This document shows, piece by piece, positions 9,221 to 18,080 of a DNA stretch of 64,000 bases. Source of the stretch: Tianweitania aestuarii. GTDB taxonomy: Bacteria; Pseudomonadota; Alphaproteobacteria; Rhizobiales; Rhizobiaceae. The stretch lies in assembly GCF_018457165.1 (NCBI RefSeq), contig NZ_JAFMNX010000002.1, forward strand, positions 558,001 through 622,000. Direction: 5' to 3'. A program made the translations under genes and the position numbers. The notes under the pieces are model-generated. The model had not been told where the DNA came from and did not search any database. It saw only the letters and a program-made list of their open reading frames with translations. Position 1 is the first letter of the stretch, and every line of letters starts with the position of its first letter.

Positions 9221-10828
9221 CTATCCGACAGCGAGTTCCTCTTTCCCGCCGATCCGGTCGACGATCACGTCCGCGACGCGCAGCGCATTGGCAATGATCG
9301 TGAGCGTCGGGTTCACTGCGCCGATCGACGGAAAGAAGCTCGCATCCGTCACATAGAGGTTGTCGATCCCGTGCGCGCGGCAGTCGAGGTCGAGGACGCT
9401 GGTCGCAGGATCTTCGCCGAAGCGCAGCGTTCCCGATTGGTGCGCCGTACCCCCGATCGGCGTGTCCTTGCCGAGATAAAGCTTCCGGTCCATCAGATGC
9501 GGATGGATCTCCGCCTTGTCGCAGATCGAGCGCAGCATCTCGCGCAGCGCTTGCTGCCCCTTGATGTTGGTCTGCGTCAGATCGAGATGCACCTGATTGT
9601 TGCGGTAGAAGATGCGGTTTTCCGGCTTGGGGAGATCTTCCGAGGTCAGCCAGAAATCGATCGAGTGTTTTGCGATCCAGTCGAACGGCTTCTCAGGAAG
9701 CCATTGAAGGAAGCTCGGCAGCCCTTCCGCCTCGATCTGCGTTCCGTCGGACTTTCCCACCATCTGAATATGGCCGAGCGGAAACTCATGCGGATTGCGC
9801 GGCGATTTCGCGTGCCCATGATAGAAATCGTTGAGGCCGAGCGTCTTCTGGAACTCGGTCGGATTGGGCGTCTTCGAGATCGCCAGCACCGTTACGTTGT
9901 TGTGGCGCATGTAGTTGCGCCCGACCTGGCCTGATCCATTGGCAAGCCCGTCCGGGTGGCGATCATTAACCGATCGCAGCAAAAGGAGCGCGGAAGAAAG
10001 CGCACCACAGGCCACCACCACCACATTGCCCCGGATGATGTGCGTGCGCCCCTCGATCACCGTTTCCACGCCCGTGATCGAACGGCCCGAAGCGTCGGTC
10101 AGAAGGCGTTCCACATAGGCATTCTTCAGGAGCGTCAGGTTTGGATGCGCCTTCAGCGCCGGATCGACGCAGATGATCTGCGCGTCTGACTTGCCATTGG
10201 TAAGGCTTGGATACCCATCGAAAGGATCACAGCGCAGCAGCGGTGAATGAGGCGTGGCAGCACCGGTGGCGTCCTGGTCCAGCAGCGCGCCCATTGGCAG
10301 GTGGAACGGATGAAGCCCCTCGCGCGCCCAGGCGTCCGACAATTCCTGGATGCGCGGCTCGTGCTGGATCGGGGGGTGCTTGTAAGGCTTGCGCGATGGT
10401 GGCTCCGTCGGATCCTCGCCGCGGCGCCCCTTCACCTCGAAAAGCTCTTCGGCAGCCTGGTAGTAAGGCTCGAACGTATCGTACTTCACAGGCCATTCCG
10501 GCGCATCGCCGTCCGGATGGTGTACCGTACCGAAATCCTCTTCGCGCAACCGGAACAGGACCGCGCCATAGACCTTGGAATTACCGCCGACGAAGTAGTG
10601 CAGACCGGGGCGGAAGGTTTCGCCGCTGGATGAGGTCCAGGTCTCCTCCGCCTGATAACGCCCTTTGACGAAAACCGCCTCCGTGTCCCAATTCTCGCGC
10701 TCACGCTTCAGATAGTCGCCACGCTCGATCAAGAGCACCCGCTTGCCGGTCTGCGCAAGGCGCCAGGCCATTGTGCCGCCGCCAGGTCCCGAGCCGACGA
10801 TGACGACGTCGTAACGATCTTCATTCAA
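9221..10828 (-). CDS. GMC-family FAD oxidoreductase
   Basis: A 535-residue FAD enzyme of the glucose-methanol-choline family. The dinucleotide motif VVIVGSGPGGGTMAWRLA is at the N-terminus, a GGNSKVYGAVLFRLR block lies near residue 110, and the C-terminal GGTAHQSGTLRFGEDPATSV with VTDASFFPSIGAVNP carries the usual active-site histidine/asparagine region. It resembles the membrane-associated sugar/polyol dehydrogenase branch rather than choline dehydrogenase. TTG 10828 is chosen because GGAG sits 8 bases before it; a GTG at 10837 in the same frame is possible but overlaps that ribosome site. The divergent lactonase operon suggests it makes a lactone or aldehyde from a polyol or sugar. There is no signal peptide. 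Confidence 0.8.
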   Translation of the reverse strand: MNEDRYDVVIVGSGPGGGTMAWRLAQTGKRVLLIERGDYLKRERENWDTEAVFVKGRYQAEETWTSSSGETFRPGLHYFVGGNSKVYGAVLFRLREEDFGTVHHPDGDAPEWPVKYDTFEPYYQAAEELFEVKGRRGEDPTEPPSRKPYKHPPIQHEPRIQELSDAWAREGLHPFHLPMGALLDQDATGAATPHSPLLRCDPFDGYPSLTNGKSDAQIICVDPALKAHPNLTLLKNAYVERLLTDASGRSITGVETVIEGRTHIIRGNVVVVACGALSSALLLLRSVNDRHPDGLANGSGQVGRNYMRHNNVTVLAISKTPNPTEFQKTLGLNDFYHGHAKSPRNPHEFPLGHIQMVGKSDGTQIEAEGLPSFLQWLPEKPFDWIAKHSIDFWLTSEDLPKPENRIFYRNNQVHLDLTQTNIKGQQALREMLRSICDKAEIHPHLMDRKLYLGKDTPIGGTAHQSGTLRFGEDPATSVLDLDCRAHGIDNLYVTDASFFPSIGAVNPTLTIIANALRVADVIVDRIGGKEELAVG

Positions 10829-10984
10829 GGCACGCACTCCGAAAGAGGTTGTTTTCGGCTAAAGATCGTCGGCAGCGGAGTGTTCCCTTCGAAAATCGCA
10901 CGCCTGTTTTTCTCCGAGGAGCGGGAACGTCTTTCCCGCATCGCGAATTTCACCGTCGATCCAGAAGACGGGACCGCGGCGTAG

Positions 10985-11455
10985 ATGACCATCGAAATCT
11001 TCATTGCTTTCGCGACACGCTTATCGCTCGTTCTCCTGTTCCTGCCCTTCAGCGCGCTCGACAAGGCCCTGAATTTCGGGGACGCGACAAAGCAGGCGCG
11101 ACAGGTCACAAACAACGAAACGCTGGCGAAGGCGCTGATCCTCGTCGGCATGTTCGTGGAAGTCGTGATGTCCCTGGGCGTTCTCACCGGGATCGCAGAC
11201 CGGCTCGCAGCCTTTATCCTCGCCGGCTACTGCGCCGTTACCGCCATTCTCTTCAAGCAGTTCTGGCGCAAACCCGATTTCCGCTTCCTCGGCCCGTCCA
11301 AGGGCAAGGAAATGATGTGGGATTTCCTGAAAAACTTCGCAGTGGCCGGCGGCTTTCTGCTCATCACCTTCGGCACGAGCGCGCGCACAGTCGACGATTT
11401 CTTCACGGCACCCCTGTCTTCGACCCATCCCTACGCAATCGGAGCCGCACCATGA
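10985..11455 (+). CDS. DoxX-family membrane protein
   Basis: A 156-residue integral membrane protein with four predicted helices and the DoxX pattern: FLPFSALDKALNF in the first part, ALILVGMFVEVVMSLGVLTG, then DRLAAFILAGYCAVTAILF. DoxX/DoxD relatives are quinone-linked subunits in some oxidases, and many have no known role. It starts an operon with cupin, SMP-30 and VOC genes; the stop overlaps the cupin start. Diverging from a GMC oxidoreductase gene, it might help pass electrons to quinone, which is inference only. Confidence 0.75.
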   Translation: MTIEIFIAFATRLSLVLLFLPFSALDKALNFGDATKQARQVTNNETLAKALILVGMFVEVVMSLGVLTGIADRLAAFILAGYCAVTAILFKQFWRKPDFRFLGPSKGKEMMWDFLKNFAVAGGFLLITFGTSARTVDDFFTAPLSSTHPYAIGAAP

Positions 11456-11898
11456 GCGACGACAAACCCACCGTCCCGTACTGGCATCTTTACACGGACG
11501 CTGACGGGACCAGCCGGCAGAAGCGCTGCATGATGACCGAGTTCGAACTCAAGAGCATGCAGCCGCCGGCGCCCCCGCAATGGCAGGGCCAGAAGCACCA
11601 TGACGGCATGACCGTGATGGTGACTGTGCAGCCGGTCGGTTGGGAGGGTGCCTGGCATGAGAACCCATCGCCGCAATGGATCATCCCGCTTTCGGGCCGC
11701 TGGTACGTGGAGAGCATGGACGGCACGCGCGTCGAGATGGGACCGGGCGAGATTTCGTTCGGCGAGGATCAAGGCACGCAGGAGAAGAACGGGCGCAAGG
11801 GCCACATGTCCGGCACGATTGGCTACGAGCCCGCGGTGCTGATGGTGGTTCAGTTCGACACCAAGCGGGACGAAACGACGCCCTGTCGTTTTTCCTGA
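11452..11898 (+). CDS. Cupin-domain protein
   Basis: A 148-residue single-domain cupin. The strands run through SPQWIIPLSGRWYVESMDGTR (shorter pieces conserved: WIIPLSG, GPGEISFGED) into the second motif near KGHMSGTIGYEP. The first metal motif is degenerate, lacking the usual HxH pair (PQW replaces it), while one histidine remains in the second, so metal binding is uncertain. It could be an isomerase, a binding protein or a sensor for the same lactone or sugar acid as its neighbours. ATG 11452 overlaps the DoxX stop; the open frame continues upstream but that part lies in the DoxX gene. Confidence 0.7.
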   Translation: MSDDKPTVPYWHLYTDADGTSRQKRCMMTEFELKSMQPPAPPQWQGQKHHDGMTVMVTVQPVGWEGAWHENPSPQWIIPLSGRWYVESMDGTRVEMGPGEISFGEDQGTQEKNGRKGHMSGTIGYEPAVLMVVQFDTKRDETTPCRFS

Positions 11899-11908
11899 GG
11901 AGCGTGTG

Positions 11909-12820
11909 ATGAGCGATCTCGGCTTCGAAACCGTCGATCCGCGCTTCGATAGCTATGTCCTCGCAAACGCGCCGATCGAGAAACTCGCCGAAGGCTTCCG
12001 CTGGATCGAGGGACTGGTCTGGATGGGAGATTGGAACACGCTCCTGTTCCAGGATCTGCCCCGCGACAGGACGATGGCCTGGAGCGAGACCACCGGCGTG
12101 TCCGTGTGGCGCTTTCCTTCCGGACTGGCCAACGGCCAGGCACGCGATACAAACGGCCGCGTCGTGTTCTGCTCCAATCGCGAGCGGGGCGTGTGCCGCG
12201 TCGAGCATGACGGCAGCATCTCGGTGCTGGCCAGCCATTACGATGGGCGTCGTTTGAATGCGCCAAACGATGTCGTGGTCAAAAGCGACGGATCGATCTG
12301 GTTCACCGATCCCGTTTACGGCATTTCCAACGACTACGAAGGAACGCGGCAGGCAAGCGAGATCACGCCGGCCGTCTACCGGATCGATCCCGGCGGCGCG
12401 CTCCACTTGGTATCCGATGCCTTTGACGGCCCGAATGGCCTCGCTTTTTCCCCAAACGAGCGACATCTCTATGTCGCGGCAACCGGCGATCAAACGAAGC
12501 CGGACCCCGTTCAGGTGCTGCGCGTATTCGAGGTCGGTGAAGACGGCCACTCGCTTGAAGGCATGCGTGATTTCGCCAAGGTCTCGCCCGGCTACACGGA
12601 CGGCATGGCGATCGACGAGGATGGCAATATCTGGTCCAGCGCGGGCGACGGTGTTCACTGCCTGTCGCCCGAAGGCGAACTCCTCGGCCGGATAAAACTG
12701 CCCTTCCGGGTCTCAAACCTGTGCTTCGGCGGCTCGCCACACTTCAATCGCCTGTTCATCGGCGCAAGCCACACGCTTTATTCCGTGTTCCTCAACCGCC
12801 GCGGGGCACGTTGGCCATGA
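11909..12820 (+). CDS. SMP-30/gluconolactonase-family lactonase
   Basis: A 303-residue six-bladed beta-propeller hydrolase of the SMP-30/gluconolactonase/LRE family. The metal-site residues are all visible: the glutamate in FRWIEGLVW, the asparagine in NAPNDVVV with the following IWFTDP, the asparagine in DGPNGLAF, and the aspartate in YTDGMAIDEDGNIW. It should open a sugar or other lactone using Ca or Zn. ATG 11909 has a GAGG site 8 bases upstream; GTG 11906 is an alternative. The gene is 10 bases after the cupin gene and overlaps the next one by 4. Confidence 0.85.
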   Translation: MSDLGFETVDPRFDSYVLANAPIEKLAEGFRWIEGLVWMGDWNTLLFQDLPRDRTMAWSETTGVSVWRFPSGLANGQARDTNGRVVFCSNRERGVCRVEHDGSISVLASHYDGRRLNAPNDVVVKSDGSIWFTDPVYGISNDYEGTRQASEITPAVYRIDPGGALHLVSDAFDGPNGLAFSPNERHLYVAATGDQTKPDPVQVLRVFEVGEDGHSLEGMRDFAKVSPGYTDGMAIDEDGNIWSSAGDGVHCLSPEGELLGRIKLPFRVSNLCFGGSPHFNRLFIGASHTLYSVFLNRRGARWP

Positions 12821-13602
12821 CACCAAATACGGCTGCGACGCGCATCGCAGCCATTGCGCTTGGTTGCGCCGATCCCCTCGCCACGATACGGCTCTATGTC
12901 CAGACATTCGACTGCCAGGACACGGACACCTCGAATGAATGTCGGCTCGGTGAACTACGCCTAGTGTTCGATCAGGCAACGGCTCCAGGCCTGAACGCTC
13001 CCCCGTCGAACTCTACCGCGTTCCAGCATTGCGCGATCATCGTTTCCGACATGCGCGCGGCAATGGCACGCCTGGAGGCCGCGCCCGGCTGGACGCCAAT
13101 CTCCCGCAATGGTCCCGAGCACCTGCCGGCCGCATCGGGCGGAGCAACGGCGTTCAAGTTTCGCGATCCGGACGGCCATCCACTGGAACTGCTTCAGTTT
13201 CCCGCCGACAACATCCCCGAGCCCTGGAAGCGTCCGTCTGCCGGCCCCTTCCTCGGCATCGATCATTCCGCAATCACCGTGTCCGACACGGACGAAGCCA
13301 TCGCGTTCTGGCAGGAACTCGGCTTTCAGGTCACGGACAGGCATTGGAACCGCGGACCCGAGCAGGCGCGAATGGATGGTTTGAACACGCCGGACGCTGT
13401 GGTCGAGGTCACGACACTGATGCCCGCCGGAGGCGCACCACCCCATCTCGAGCTTCTCTGCTACCAGACGCCCCGCCCCTTGCTTGAAACAAGCCCGAAC
13501 GGCTCACCCTTCGCCACAACCCTGCATCTCGGGGATGCACCGGCACGGAACGGGCCACCCACCGACCCCAACGGCCACCGCTTCCGCCTCCTGCAAGCCT
13601 GA
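12817..13602 (+). CDS. Two-domain VOC (glyoxalase/dioxygenase fold) protein
   Basis: A 261-residue protein with two vicinal-oxygen-chelate modules. The first, at about residues 1-135, ends in FRDPDGHPLELLQFP; the second starts at GIDHSAITVSDTDEAIAFWQELGF near residue 148 and ends in DPNGHRFRLLQA. The histidine/glutamate pattern fits a metal-dependent lyase, isomerase or extradiol-type enzyme, but the reaction cannot be told. The first module starts IAAIALGCADP, without the usual leading histidine, so it may be structural. ATG 12817 overlaps the lactonase stop (ATGA), showing coupling. Confidence 0.75.
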   Translation: MTPNTAATRIAAIALGCADPLATIRLYVQTFDCQDTDTSNECRLGELRLVFDQATAPGLNAPPSNSTAFQHCAIIVSDMRAAMARLEAAPGWTPISRNGPEHLPAASGGATAFKFRDPDGHPLELLQFPADNIPEPWKRPSAGPFLGIDHSAITVSDTDEAIAFWQELGFQVTDRHWNRGPEQARMDGLNTPDAVVEVTTLMPAGGAPPHLELLCYQTPRPLLETSPNGSPFATTLHLGDAPARNGPPTDPNGHRFRLLQA

Positions 13603-13649
13603 GGCCGGCAGCGCCGCTTCCGATCGCGAAGGCGAAAACCTCCGCCCTC

Positions 13650-14774
13650 TCACATCTCGACAACCAGCCGGATCACCTCGCCCTTGTGCAAGCGGTCGAA
13701 GCCTTCGTTGATCTCGTCGAGGCGGATTGAGCCGCTGAGCAGTTTGTTCACCGGCAGACGACCAGCCTTGTAGAGGGCTATGAAGCGGGGGATGTCGCGA
13801 ACCGGCACGCAGGTGCCGATGTAGCTGCCCTTGACCGTGCGTTCTTCTGCCACGAGGCTCACGATGTTGAGCGGCATTGCCGCTGTCGGTGCGGGCAGTC
13901 CGGCCGTCACTGTGGTGCCGCCCCGCCGCGTCATCTTGTAAGCACTTTCCAGGGCTTTTTCCGAACCCGCGAATTCAAAGGCGAAGTCGGCACCGCCATG
14001 GGTGAGCCGACGGACCTTTTCGACCGCATCCTCATCGCGGGCATTCACCGTTGCAGTCGCGCCAAGCTCGCGGGCGATCTCCAGCTTTTCATCCGACAGA
14101 TCGACGGCGATTACCTGCGCGGCGCCGGCCGCAATCGCACCCAGCAGCGCCGCGAGCCCAACGCCACCGAGGCCGATGATCACCGTTGTCTGACCCGCCT
14201 GAACCTTGGCCGTGTTCACCACGGCGCCCACGCCGGTCAGAACAGCGCAGCCGAACAAGGCCGCTTCGTTGAACGGCACATCCTTGTCCACCCTGACGAT
14301 CGAGCGCCGGGAGACAACGGCGTGGTCGGCAAAGGCCGAGCAACCGATATGGTGATGCACCGGTTCGCCATGAGATTTCAGGCGGATGCTGCCGGTCAGC
14401 AACGTGCCCTTCCCGTTTGCCGCCGCCCCCGGTTCACACAGCGCCGGCCTGCCTTCCGAACAGGGCAGGCAATGGCCGCAACTCGGCACGAAGGCGAGCA
14501 CGACATGATCTCCTATATTGAGATCGTCGACGCCGTCGCCGAGTTCCACCACTTCTCCGGCGGCTTCGTGCCCGATCGCCATGGGCAGGGGACGCGGTCT
14601 GCTGCCATTGATGACCGAAAGATCGGAGTGGCAAAGCCCGGCTGCGCGGATCCGTACCAGAACCTCTCCCCGTCCGGGACGCTCCAGATCAAGCTCGGCG
14701 ATCTCCAGCGGCTTGCTTTCAGCATAGGGCATGCTCGCGCCCGTTTGGCGAAGCGTTGCGGCTTGGATTTTCAT
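13650..14774 (-). CDS. Zinc-dependent alcohol dehydrogenase (class III-like)
   Basis: A 374-residue medium-chain dehydrogenase. The catalytic zinc ligands are C48 (GLCHSDLS) and H69-E70 (GHEAAGEVVELGDG); the structural zinc has the four cysteines C99, C102, C105 and C113. The NAD-binding motif is GLGGVGLAALLGA. It oxidises an alcohol or hydroxymethyl adduct. ATG 14774 is chosen because the conserved N-terminus MKIQAATLRQ begins there; the upstream reading is unrelated. It is the last gene of the LacI-linked monooxygenase operon, 37 bases after the hydrolase gene, and probably removes an alcohol product of that pathway. Confidence 0.85.
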   Translation of the reverse strand: MKIQAATLRQTGASMPYAESKPLEIAELDLERPGRGEVLVRIRAAGLCHSDLSVINGSRPRPLPMAIGHEAAGEVVELGDGVDDLNIGDHVVLAFVPSCGHCLPCSEGRPALCEPGAAANGKGTLLTGSIRLKSHGEPVHHHIGCSAFADHAVVSRRSIVRVDKDVPFNEAALFGCAVLTGVGAVVNTAKVQAGQTTVIIGLGGVGLAALLGAIAAGAAQVIAVDLSDEKLEIARELGATATVNARDEDAVEKVRRLTHGGADFAFEFAGSEKALESAYKMTRRGGTTVTAGLPAPTAAMPLNIVSLVAEERTVKGSYIGTCVPVRDIPRFIALYKAGRLPVNKLLSGSIRLDEINEGFDRLHKGEVIRLVVEM

Positions 14775-14811
14775 GTCTCGCTTCCTCCAATCGAACCGAC
14801 AGCCGGCGGCT

Positions 14812-15693
14812 CTAGCATTCCGAACACCGCACGCGAAAACTGGCGCCTGCCGTTTGAATGTGAGCCGCATGCGGCGCCAGGAAGTGCCCGGTCATCAGCA
14901 TCGTGTCGGTATCGGCGATATCGCCCAGCAAGGCGGCACGTGTCCGCGCCGACTGGGCAGGATCCGCGCAGCCCATGCAGCTCAGTTGCGGATACGTCAG
15001 CTGGATGGGGTGATGAATGATGTCCCCGGAAAACACGCATTCATGGCCGTTGGAATGCAGCCAGATGGCGACATGCCCGGGCGTGTGGCCGGGTGCCGGC
15101 TTGAAGGTCAGGCATCCGTCCAGTTCATAGCCGTCGTCGACGAGCACGACCTGTCCCGTCTCAACCACAGGCAGGACACTGTCGCTATAGGCTGCGAGAT
15201 GATGACTGCCGGGATCGGAGCCGTATTTCTCCGCCCAGTAATCATATTCCTTGCGCCCGAAGATGTACTTTGCGTTTGGAAAGGTCGGTACCCAGCGCCC
15301 GTCGATGAGCCGCGTATTCCAGCCGACATGATCGGCATGAAGATGGGTGCAGCAGACATAATCGATCGCTTCGGGCTCAACGCCCGCGGCACGCAGGCGA
15401 TCAAGGAAGGGAGTGTCGAGATCCGACCATTGCTTTCGAGCATGCCGTTTCTTGTCATTGCCGACACAGGTATCGACCAGGATCTTGTGCCGGCCGGTAT
15501 CGATCAACCAGGCATGAATGCTGAGTTTGATCTGGTCGGTTTCGGGATCGTGCAACTGCGGCGTGAGCCAGGATCGCTCCCTTGCCAGCATCTCGTCGGT
15601 TGCGAGCGGAAAGAAGGACTTCATCCGGAAGGACGTGTCTTCCATCTCCCATATGGCTGAAACTGTGACATCTCCGATGGCAAATCGGGTCAT
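14812..15693 (-). CDS. Metallo-beta-lactamase-fold hydrolase
   Basis: A 293-residue hydrolase with the dinuclear metal motif H117-x-H119-x-D121-H122 in CCTHLHADHVGW, later ligands in PGHTPGHVAIWL and SGDIIHHP, and a C-terminal histidine in GHFLAPHAA. The arrangement resembles AHL lactonases and aryl-ester or lactone hydrolases (AiiA/AttM branch) without a signal peptide. ATG 15693 starts the conserved MTRFAIGDVTVSAIWEMED; upstream sequence is the reductase gene end. It sits in the monooxygenase operon, so an ester or lactone made by a Baeyer-Villiger-like step is a reasonable substrate. Confidence 0.8.
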   Translation of the reverse strand: MTRFAIGDVTVSAIWEMEDTSFRMKSFFPLATDEMLARERSWLTPQLHDPETDQIKLSIHAWLIDTGRHKILVDTCVGNDKKRHARKQWSDLDTPFLDRLRAAGVEPEAIDYVCCTHLHADHVGWNTRLIDGRWVPTFPNAKYIFGRKEYDYWAEKYGSDPGSHHLAAYSDSVLPVVETGQVVLVDDGYELDGCLTFKPAPGHTPGHVAIWLHSNGHECVFSGDIIHHPIQLTYPQLSCMGCADPAQSARTRAALLGDIADTDTMLMTGHFLAPHAAHIQTAGASFRVRCSEC

Positions 15694-15719
15694 GACACCC
15701 TCCAATTCCCCAGTGTCAT

Positions 15720-16688
15720 TCAAGCGGATGCAGCGATGGCCTGCTGCCGCACAGGCGGCCAGCCCGTGTCGCGTGACGTCGCAAGCTTGTTCAGAAGCTG
15801 CTTCAACACCCAGACTTCGTTCTCGTCGAGAAGAGCCAGGCACTCGGCCTCCGCCGCCTTGAGCATGGCGACGATCTCGATCATCGCCTTGCCGCCCTCG
15901 CCCGTCAGATGCGCGCGTGGCGGCGTCGCTGCTTCGACCTTGATCAGGCCGATGGCTTCGAGCTTGCTGATCGTCTCGTCGGTGATCTCGTCGCCGCGCG
16001 ACCGGCCGATTGCGCGGATCTCCTCCAGCGTGCGTCCGTCTTCATGACCAAGCAGCGTCAGAACGGCATAGTCTGCGCCGCTCCACCCCCGCCGGCGCCG
16101 TTCCGCCAGAGCCTCACTGCGGATTTGGTAGAAAACGCGCGAGATCTGATAGATGAAGTCGTCGGGCGAAAGGCTGCTGTCTTTCTTCTCGAAGGACGTG
16201 CTCTCGCCCGCCTGGCGGATGAGCCGGCCATATTGGCCGCCATGAAACACCAGGGGTGGTGTGCTGGAATGCTCGAAACCGGTCACCTCCCCGACGAAGA
16301 TGATGTGGTCTCCGCCTTCATACTGATAGGTGGTCCGGCATTCGAAACGAGCTGCGCAGTTCTTCAAAAGCGGGATCTGGTCCTCTCCGCGCTCGACCGT
16401 CAGGTCCTCGAACTTGTCTTCCTTCTTGCTGGCAAACAGACCGGATATGTCGCTCTGATCCGCAGACAGGATATGCACGGCGAAGTGCTTTGCCTGCCGA
16501 TAATCGGCGAAGCTCGATGAGGTCTTGGCGAGGCTCCAGAGGATCATCGGTGGCTCGAGCGAGACCGAACTGAAGCTGTTGGCGGTCCGCCCGATATCCT
16601 TTCCATCGGCAGAGCGGGTGGTGACAACAGTTACACCCGTGGCGAAAGACCCGAGCGCGTTGCGCAGAATACGTTGGTCCTGGGACAT
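15720..16688 (-). CDS. Flavin reductase with C-terminal MarR-like domain
   Basis: A 322-residue fusion. Residues 1-165 are a flavin reductase of the HpaC/NtaB type (LRNALGSFATGVTVVTTR, then ANSFSSVSLEPPMILWSL, and the GDHIIFVGEVTGFEH end). Residues 180-310 look like a winged-helix MarR module (ISRVFYQIRSEAL, YAVLTLLGHEDGRTLEEI, LTGEGGKAM). The same layout occurs in the C1 reductase of Acinetobacter p-hydroxyphenylacetate hydroxylase, where substrate binding to the MarR part stimulates the reductase. It should supply reduced FMN to the class-C monooxygenase at 19835 and may be switched on by that enzyme's substrate. Confidence 0.85.
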   Translation of the reverse strand: MSQDQRILRNALGSFATGVTVVTTRSADGKDIGRTANSFSSVSLEPPMILWSLAKTSSSFADYRQAKHFAVHILSADQSDISGLFASKKEDKFEDLTVERGEDQIPLLKNCAARFECRTTYQYEGGDHIIFVGEVTGFEHSSTPPLVFHGGQYGRLIRQAGESTSFEKKDSSLSPDDFIYQISRVFYQIRSEALAERRRRGWSGADYAVLTLLGHEDGRTLEEIRAIGRSRGDEITDETISKLEAIGLIKVEAATPPRAHLTGEGGKAMIEIVAMLKAAEAECLALLDENEVWVLKQLLNKLATSRDTGWPPVRQQAIAASA

Positions 16689-16706
16689 GGCGTCTGGTTC
16701 CCTGTC

Positions 16707-18050
16707 TTAATGGTACTGATGCGCGGGGCGTGGTGCGTAGGCCGTTCCAACCGCCGCCCCGTCTTGTTCCTCTTCGAGATCGGCACCGGCCGCTTCGCGA
16801 AGTGGAATGATCGTCAGCACCGAAAGGCAGGCCGCGGCCATGATATAGCAGGCAAGCGGGATCCAGCTTCCCGACCAGGCCCAGAGTGCCGCCGCGATCA
16901 TCGGGGTCGGTCCGCTCCACAGCACGGTGGCGAACTGGTATGCGACGGACACGCCGCTATAGCGCACCGAAGCGGCATACTGCTCGGCAACGAGACTGGT
17001 CTGCGTCGATTGCGTCGTCGCCTGCCCAAGCACGATGGACAGCGTCATCGCCACCGTGACCCAGAAGACGCTTGCCGTATCGAGGAACAGGAAGAACGGC
17101 ACGATGAACAGGCCGTTGAAGATCATTCCGCCCATGAACACCCGCTTGCGCCCGATGCGGTCGGACAAGGCGGCAAAGATCGGCTGAGCCACGAAGCAGC
17201 ACACAGCGGCGATCATCAGGGAATTGAGTGCGTCACTGCGTTCGATGCCAACCACCGTGGTCAGATAAACCAGCGAATAAACGGCAACCACATAGAAGCT
17301 GGTGTTCTCCGCCGCTTGGGCCGCAACAAGCAGCGCGGTCTTCTTGCCGTGCTTGCCGAGAACTTCGGCGATCGGCAGGCGCTCCTGCTCACCCTCGGAC
17401 TTCATTTTCCGGAAGCTCGGCGATTCAGCCAGACGGCGACGCAGATAAATGCCGAATACGAGCAGCACGCCGCTGAACAGGAACGGAATGCGCCATCCCC
17501 AGGCCATGAACTGTTCGGGCGTGGTCAGTCCACCGACGAGCGCCATCATGCCGGATGAAAGAAGAAGCGCTGCGGGAATGCCCATCTGCGGCCAGCTGCC
17601 GAAGAAGCCGCGCGTCTTGTTGGGCGCATGCTCGACCACCATCAGGGTCGCACCGCCCCATTCGCCGCCAACGGCAAAGCCCTGCAGGAAGCGAAGCAGG
17701 GTGAGCAGGATCGGTGCGCCGATGCCGAGCACGGCATAGGTGGGAATGAGGCCGATCAGGAACGTGATGCCGCCCATCATCGTCAGGGAGAGCACCAGCA
17801 TGGCCTTGCGACCGATGCGGTCGCCGAAATGGCCGAACACGATGCCGCCCAGCGGGCGAGCGATGAACCCGACGGCAAAGGTCGCGAAGGCCGCGATCAT
17901 GCCGGTCACAGGGTCAAAAGCCGGAAAGAACAGCTTGTTGAAGACGAGTGCCGTGGCGGTACCGAAGATAAAGAAGTCGTACCATTCCAGGGTCGAACCG
18001 ATGAAGCTCGCCAGCGCGATCTTACGGATGTCTGATGTTTCTGTGGCCAT
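16707..18050 (-). CDS. MFS transporter, metabolite:H+ symporter family
   Basis: A 447-residue, 12-helix major facilitator. The N-terminus IALASFIGSTLEWYDFFIFG and FGHFGDRIGRKAML loop are typical of the MHS branch (KgtP, ProP, citrate and shikimate carriers), with a second loop ALSDRIGRKRVFMGG between the halves. It probably imports the organic acid or aromatic degraded by the operon. ATG 18050 has a GAGGAG ribosome site directly upstream; the open frame before it covers the hairpin region. It lies between the DUF4387 and flavin reductase genes. Confidence 0.85.
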   Translation of the reverse strand: MATETSDIRKIALASFIGSTLEWYDFFIFGTATALVFNKLFFPAFDPVTGMIAAFATFAVGFIARPLGGIVFGHFGDRIGRKAMLVLSLTMMGGITFLIGLIPTYAVLGIGAPILLTLLRFLQGFAVGGEWGGATLMVVEHAPNKTRGFFGSWPQMGIPAALLLSSGMMALVGGLTTPEQFMAWGWRIPFLFSGVLLVFGIYLRRRLAESPSFRKMKSEGEQERLPIAEVLGKHGKKTALLVAAQAAENTSFYVVAVYSLVYLTTVVGIERSDALNSLMIAAVCCFVAQPIFAALSDRIGRKRVFMGGMIFNGLFIVPFFLFLDTASVFWVTVAMTLSIVLGQATTQSTQTSLVAEQYAASVRYSGVSVAYQFATVLWSGPTPMIAAALWAWSGSWIPLACYIMAAACLSVLTIIPLREAAGADLEEEQDGAAVGTAYAPRPAHQYH

Positions 18051-18080
18051 GAGCTCCTCCTCTAGCCGGTTCGTGGCGCA

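Noticed and set aside
10859-10984. Short plus-strand frame ending just before the DoxX start, with a plausible-looking C-terminus
   Set aside because: It has no ATG and only a weak GTG; at about 35 codons without family resemblance it is better left as the divergent promoter region.
13998-15020. Plus-strand open frame of 340 codons over the alcohol dehydrogenase gene
   Set aside because: Antisense to a gene with complete zinc and NAD motifs.
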